From Marinagarivorans sp. UBA5870 (GTDB lineage Bacteria > Pseudomonadota > Gammaproteobacteria > Pseudomonadales > Cellvibrionaceae): DNA of 8,424 nucleotides. Below are positions 6,252 to 8,424 of the stretch, one piece after another; the first letter of the stretch is position 1; each line of letters begins with the position of its first letter. The translations under genes were made by a program, and so were the position numbers. A model generated the notes under the pieces. That model did not search any database, was not told where the DNA came from, and saw nothing but the letters and a program-made list of their open reading frames with translations. The stretch lies in assembly GCA_002432555.1 (NCBI GenBank), contig DJFO01000312.1, positions 1 to 8,424 on the forward strand. Reading direction: 5' to 3'.

Positions 6252-6391
6252 GCGAAGCCGCTGGCTTCTGCGGTTTTAGGCAACTCAGCTGTGGCTGAGG
6301 ACGAGATTGTTTTGGGGACAAGTAAATTATCGTTGAGGGGAACAGAGACCACAGATAAAAATCGGGTCTCGTGAGCGCAATAGGCGCTCAC
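6252..6391. other. Cluster of four hairpins, candidate structured RNA
   Basis: Four stems follow one another: GAAGCC/GGCTTC (6254-6259, 6263-6268), CTCAGC/GCTGAG (6284-6289, 6294-6299), GAGACC/GGTCTC (6345-6350, 6365-6370) and GTGAGCGC/GCGCTCAC (6371-6378, 6384-6391). The last two abut without a gap and could stack. Alternative pairing CCGC/GCGG (6258-6261, 6270-6273) ahead of TTTT (6274-6277) would give a weak plus-strand terminator. I could not match it to a known riboswitch class. The strand is not clear. Confidence 0.4.
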
Positions 6392-6473
6392 CCAGCTGAT
6401 TGGATACTTCCTAATACGTCTTACCTACGACTCTTTGGGCTTGTCAGATTCGCACTTGCTTTTTGTGCGTGCG

Positions 6474-6491
6474 CATTACATTAATGTAATG
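6474..6491. promoter_or_regulatory. 18-base perfect palindrome, operator-like
   Basis: CATTACATTAATGTAATG is a perfect A/T-rich dyad, typical of sites for dimeric regulators. It lies about 120-135 bases upstream of the predicted start of the lipoprotein transcript. A small hairpin CGCAC/GTGCG (6451-6455, 6465-6469) precedes it. The binder is unknown. Confidence 0.5.
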
Positions 6492-6544
6492 TGGCGCAAG
6501 AATCAACATGGAAACACTCAAAGTATTTCATTAATTGCTCGAAC

Positions 6545-6564
6545 CGGCAGTAGCGATACTGCCG
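6545..6564. other. 8-bp hairpin with a GCGA tetraloop
   Basis: CGGCAGTA (6545-6552) pairs perfectly with TACTGCCG (6557-6564) around GCGA, a GNRA-type loop that is very stable in RNA. No T-run follows. It lies just upstream of the predicted promoter, so it would be transcribed only if a longer leader RNA exists. Confidence 0.5.
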
Positions 6565-6574
6565 CGCACACAAG

Positions 6575-6603
6575 TTGGCATCTACCGGAACAGCCTTTAT
6601 TTA
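6575..6603 (+). promoter_or_regulatory. Possible sigma-70 promoter for the lipoprotein gene
   Basis: TTGGCA (6575-6580) matches the -35 at five of six positions and TATTTA (6598-6603) is a weak -10 at 17-base spacing. Transcription would start near 6609, about 65 bases before the ATG at 6674. Confidence 0.35.
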
Positions 6604-6607
6604 GGAG

Positions 6608-6623
6608 TTCCGGACTTCCGGAA
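6608..6623. promoter_or_regulatory. Inverted repeat at the predicted transcription start
   Basis: TTCCGGA (6608-6614) and TCCGGAA (6617-6623) form a perfect dyad with a 2-base centre. If the promoter at 6575-6603 is real, it covers the start point, a typical repressor position. Confidence 0.4.
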
Positions 6624-6673
6624 ATGGATGTGTTCTTGTTCGAGATAAACACTCTAGAAGTTCGGAGTTTTTC

Positions 6674-8424
6674 ATGGCAATACGTTTGCAATTTTCTTCT
6701 GCACTCCTTCTTTCCGCCCTCCTCACGGGTTGCGGCGGTGGCAATACAAGCAATAAAGAAAGTCCCATTTCATCCAAACCTGAAGAACAAGTCGCGTCGA
6801 ATTCCGCCCCGGTGATTGAATTGCTCGGCGAAAAAACGCTGACCATCCCGCTAAATAAACCCTTTATCGAACCCGGAGTCGCTGCGCGCGATGCGGAAGA
6901 CGGTGACCTTACCACAGACGTTTTCTCCGACAGCTCCAAAGTAAACACCAGCAAACCCGGCCAATATGAGATCACCTACAGCGTCGCGGATTCTGCAAAT
7001 GTAAAAGCGGTTCCGGTCAAACGCATGGTGATCGTTGCTGCGGAAACTGCCCCGGCGAATCCTGCGCTGGCGATTACGAATTTCAATCTGGTCGGCATTA
7101 CTGCAGAGGACGATGTTGTCGAGCTGCAGAGCTTGGAAAGCGGCTCCACAATCGATCTTTCGCAGCTTTCCATGGATCAGGTCAACATTGTTGTCGGCAC
7201 CAAGGACCCCGCTAAAACAGGCAGCGTGCACTTTAAGTTGACGGGTCCCACCAGCATAGATCGCTGGGAAAATAACCCGATCTACACCGTGGCGGTAGAG
7301 AGCACGAGTTTGAGCATCAGCCGGAATCAACTGCCGGTCGGGGCTTACACCCTAGCGGTCACTTCTTACGCACTTCCCGATATGGCCGGCGCGAAAGGCG
7401 GCACCAAAACCATTTCATTCAAGGTCGTTGACACTATGTCGACGTCCCAGGTGCCGAAGATTGCGGCAGTCAATCTGGTTGGTCTCAGCGAAGGTACCGG
7501 CGAATATTTGCCGATTACGCGCTTGACGGAAAACGCCGAAATCGACTTGAAAGACCTGTCAGGGCAGTTGGTCAACGTTATCGCAATCAGCGAAGACGCC
7601 AGCAAAACCGGGAGCGTCGAGTTTTCTTTGGACGGTCCTGTTTCGATCAATCGCTCTGAAAACGGTGCTGCCTATGCGTTGGCGCATGAGGCTCAGCATT
7701 TAAATATCAACAAGGGTGAACTACCAGCTGGCGACTACACCCTTATAGTGACGCCGTATGCTGGAGCCAACGCCACTGGTGAAGCGGGCATCCCATTAAT
7801 TCTCAACTTCAGCGTGATTGGCGAAATCGTCGTCCCGGAAGAACCCCAACCCGAGCCAACTGTCACTCCCCAGGCCGTCAATGACAGCTACACCATATAT
7901 GTCGACAGCGAGAGCCAGCCTGGTCAGGAGCGCGCAGTAAGTGCGAATGATGTCTTTGAAAACGACGCGGTCTTCAAAATCACTAAAGCCTCCATTAATG
8001 GCGCTGCCACCATGCTCGACCAGGGCTTCTTCACCTACAATCCTGCCGCAGGCTTTACGGGGACAGACAGCTTCACCTATGAAATTAGTCAGGCTGGCAA
8101 AACCTCCAGTGCGACCGTATCTATCAGTGTGGTCAAAGCGATCAACGGCACAGCAACGGGCTTTACCGCAATAAAGCCTTCCGCCGATTCCAAACTGATC
8201 TATGTCTCCAGCTCCAGCGGTAAGGATACCAATAATTGCCTGAGCGAGGCTGCGCCCTGTAAGTCAATAGGTGCAGGCCTGGAAAAAATGCGCGCGGGCT
8301 ATCCAGACCACTTGTATCTAAAGCGCGGCGACGTCTGGCGCGATCAGCTCCTCAAAGACTTTGTCAGTGGTCGCAGCGCCGCCGAACCCAGCGTGCTCGG
8401 TTTCTACGGCAGCTCCGGTGCGCG
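6674..8424 (+). CDS. Modular surface lipoprotein with Ig-like domains and a probable beta-helix domain (cut by window end)
   Basis: The frame is open from the ATG at 6674 (GGAG at 6664-6667, 6 bases upstream) to the window edge: 583 codons and two bases, no stop. A lipoprotein signal ends in the lipobox LTGC (17-20); no Asp follows Cys20, so outer-membrane delivery is expected. Domains in order: a DUF5011-like Ig fold (about 46-122); two copies of a roughly 120-residue repeat (133-253 and 262-383), each with KTGSV (181-185; 311-315), a GP-x-S-I-x-R-x-EN stretch and LP-x-G-x-YTL near the end; a Pro/Glu linker (about 386-400); a Big_9 cadherin-like domain (about 400-490) with AVNDSY and FTYNPAAGFTGTDSFTY. 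From 507, LIYVSSSSGKD, two Cys (522, 529) and LYLKRGDVW resemble the start of right-handed beta-helix domains found in polysaccharide lyases. Binding or cleavage of EPS is plausible but the catalytic part is outside the window. Confidence 0.9.
   Translation, partial: MAIRLQFSSALLLSALLTGCGGGNTSNKESPISSKPEEQVASNSAPVIELLGEKTLTIPLNKPFIEPGVAARDAEDGDLTTDVFSDSSKVNTSKPGQYEITYSVADSANVKAVPVKRMVIVAAETAPANPALAITNFNLVGITAEDDVVELQSLESGSTIDLSQLSMDQVNIVVGTKDPAKTGSVHFKLTGPTSIDRWENNPIYTVAVESTSLSISRNQLPVGAYTLAVTSYALPDMAGAKGGTKTISFKVVDTMSTSQVPKIAAVNLVGLSEGTGEYLPITRLTENAEIDLKDLSGQLVNVIAISEDASKTGSVEFSLDGPVSINRSENGAAYALAHEAQHLNINKGELPAGDYTLIVTPYAGANATGEAGIPLILNFSVIGEIVVPEEPQPEPTVTPQAVNDSYTIYVDSESQPGQERAVSANDVFENDAVFKITKASINGAATMLDQGFFTYNPAAGFTGTDSFTYEISQAGKTSSATVSISVVKAINGTATGFTAIKPSADSKLIYVSSSSGKDTNNCLSEAAPCKSIGAGLEKMRAGYPDHLYLKRGDVWRDQLLKDFVSGRSAAEPSVLGFYGSSGA

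Larger units (their letters stand above)
5815..6673. other. Non-coding stretch rich in inverted repeats
   Basis: No convincing gene was found on either strand in these 859 bases. Frames at 5834-6088 (plus), 6107-6391 (minus) and 6435-6815 (plus) show no domain or good start site, and their sequence is better explained by the hairpins they cross. At least eight perfect inverted repeats of 12 to 18 paired bases are present, most of them between 6250 and 6625; the main ones are listed separately. This density suggests regulatory or structured RNA content, or remnants of small repeats. Confidence 0.65.

Noticed and set aside
6107..6391. 94-residue minus-strand frame
   Set aside because: It is made up largely of the hairpin sequences at 6252-6391 and shows no domain or start signal.
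5809..6673. CRISPR array or insertion sequence in the repeat-rich gap
   Set aside because: The inverted repeats differ from one another, there are no regularly spaced identical direct repeats, and no transposase remnant or matching terminal repeats were found.
6435..6815. 126-residue plus-strand frame overlapping the lipoprotein start
   Set aside because: It overlaps the well-supported lipoprotein gene in another frame and crosses several palindromes; no domain seen.

Overview
The window looks like part of an exopolysaccharide (EPS) and PEP-CTERM/exosortase-type locus from a Gram-negative proteobacterium, most likely a free-living, possibly marine or aquatic gammaproteobacterium. Three things point there. 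The first gene is the C-terminal end of a PrsR-like sigma-54 response regulator. Next come an undecaprenyl-phosphate sugar-1-phosphate transferase, an outer-membrane beta-barrel protein and a WecG/TagA/CpsF-type glycosyltransferase. A lipobox lipoprotein and an IHF/sigma-54 promoter layout also fit a Gram-negative host. Taxonomy is inferred from gene families only.

Layout. 2-265: end of prsR, then a hairpin. 266-768: a non-coding control region holding a tandem repeat plus inverted repeat (498-548), an exact IHF-consensus match (564-576) and a -24/-12 promoter (660-675). This layout would drive a 60-residue protein (769-951) whose C-terminus resembles a degenerate PEP-CTERM sorting tail. 952-1187: leader with a long stem-loop and a possible sigma-70 promoter. 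1188-2621: the priming sugar-phosphate transferase. 2624-3946 (minus): outer-membrane beta-barrel protein, convergent with the transferase and separated by 2 bases. 3947-4222: divergent promoter region. 4223-4987 and 4993-5814: a two-gene operon, WecG-family glycosyltransferase and cysQ. 5815-6673: about 860 bases without a credible gene but rich in perfect inverted repeats and hairpins. 6674 to the window end: a large modular lipoprotein, cut by the window edge, with Ig-like domains, two copies of a roughly 120-residue repeat domain and the beginning of what looks like a right-handed beta-helix domain.

How the parts may work together. The phosphotransferase would load the first sugar phosphate on undecaprenyl phosphate at the inner membrane. 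The WecG-type enzyme would add a following sugar. The beta-barrel protein would sit in the outer membrane, possibly in export or anchoring. CysQ would remove 3'-phosphoadenosine 5'-phosphate (PAP), which makes sense if sulfation is used on the polymer. The lipoprotein may bind or cleave polysaccharide at the cell surface. PrsR with sigma-54 and IHF is the likely activator of the small protein gene. The most interesting part of the window is this apparent regulator, enhancer and small CTERM-like protein unit; the second is the structured region ahead of the lipoprotein.
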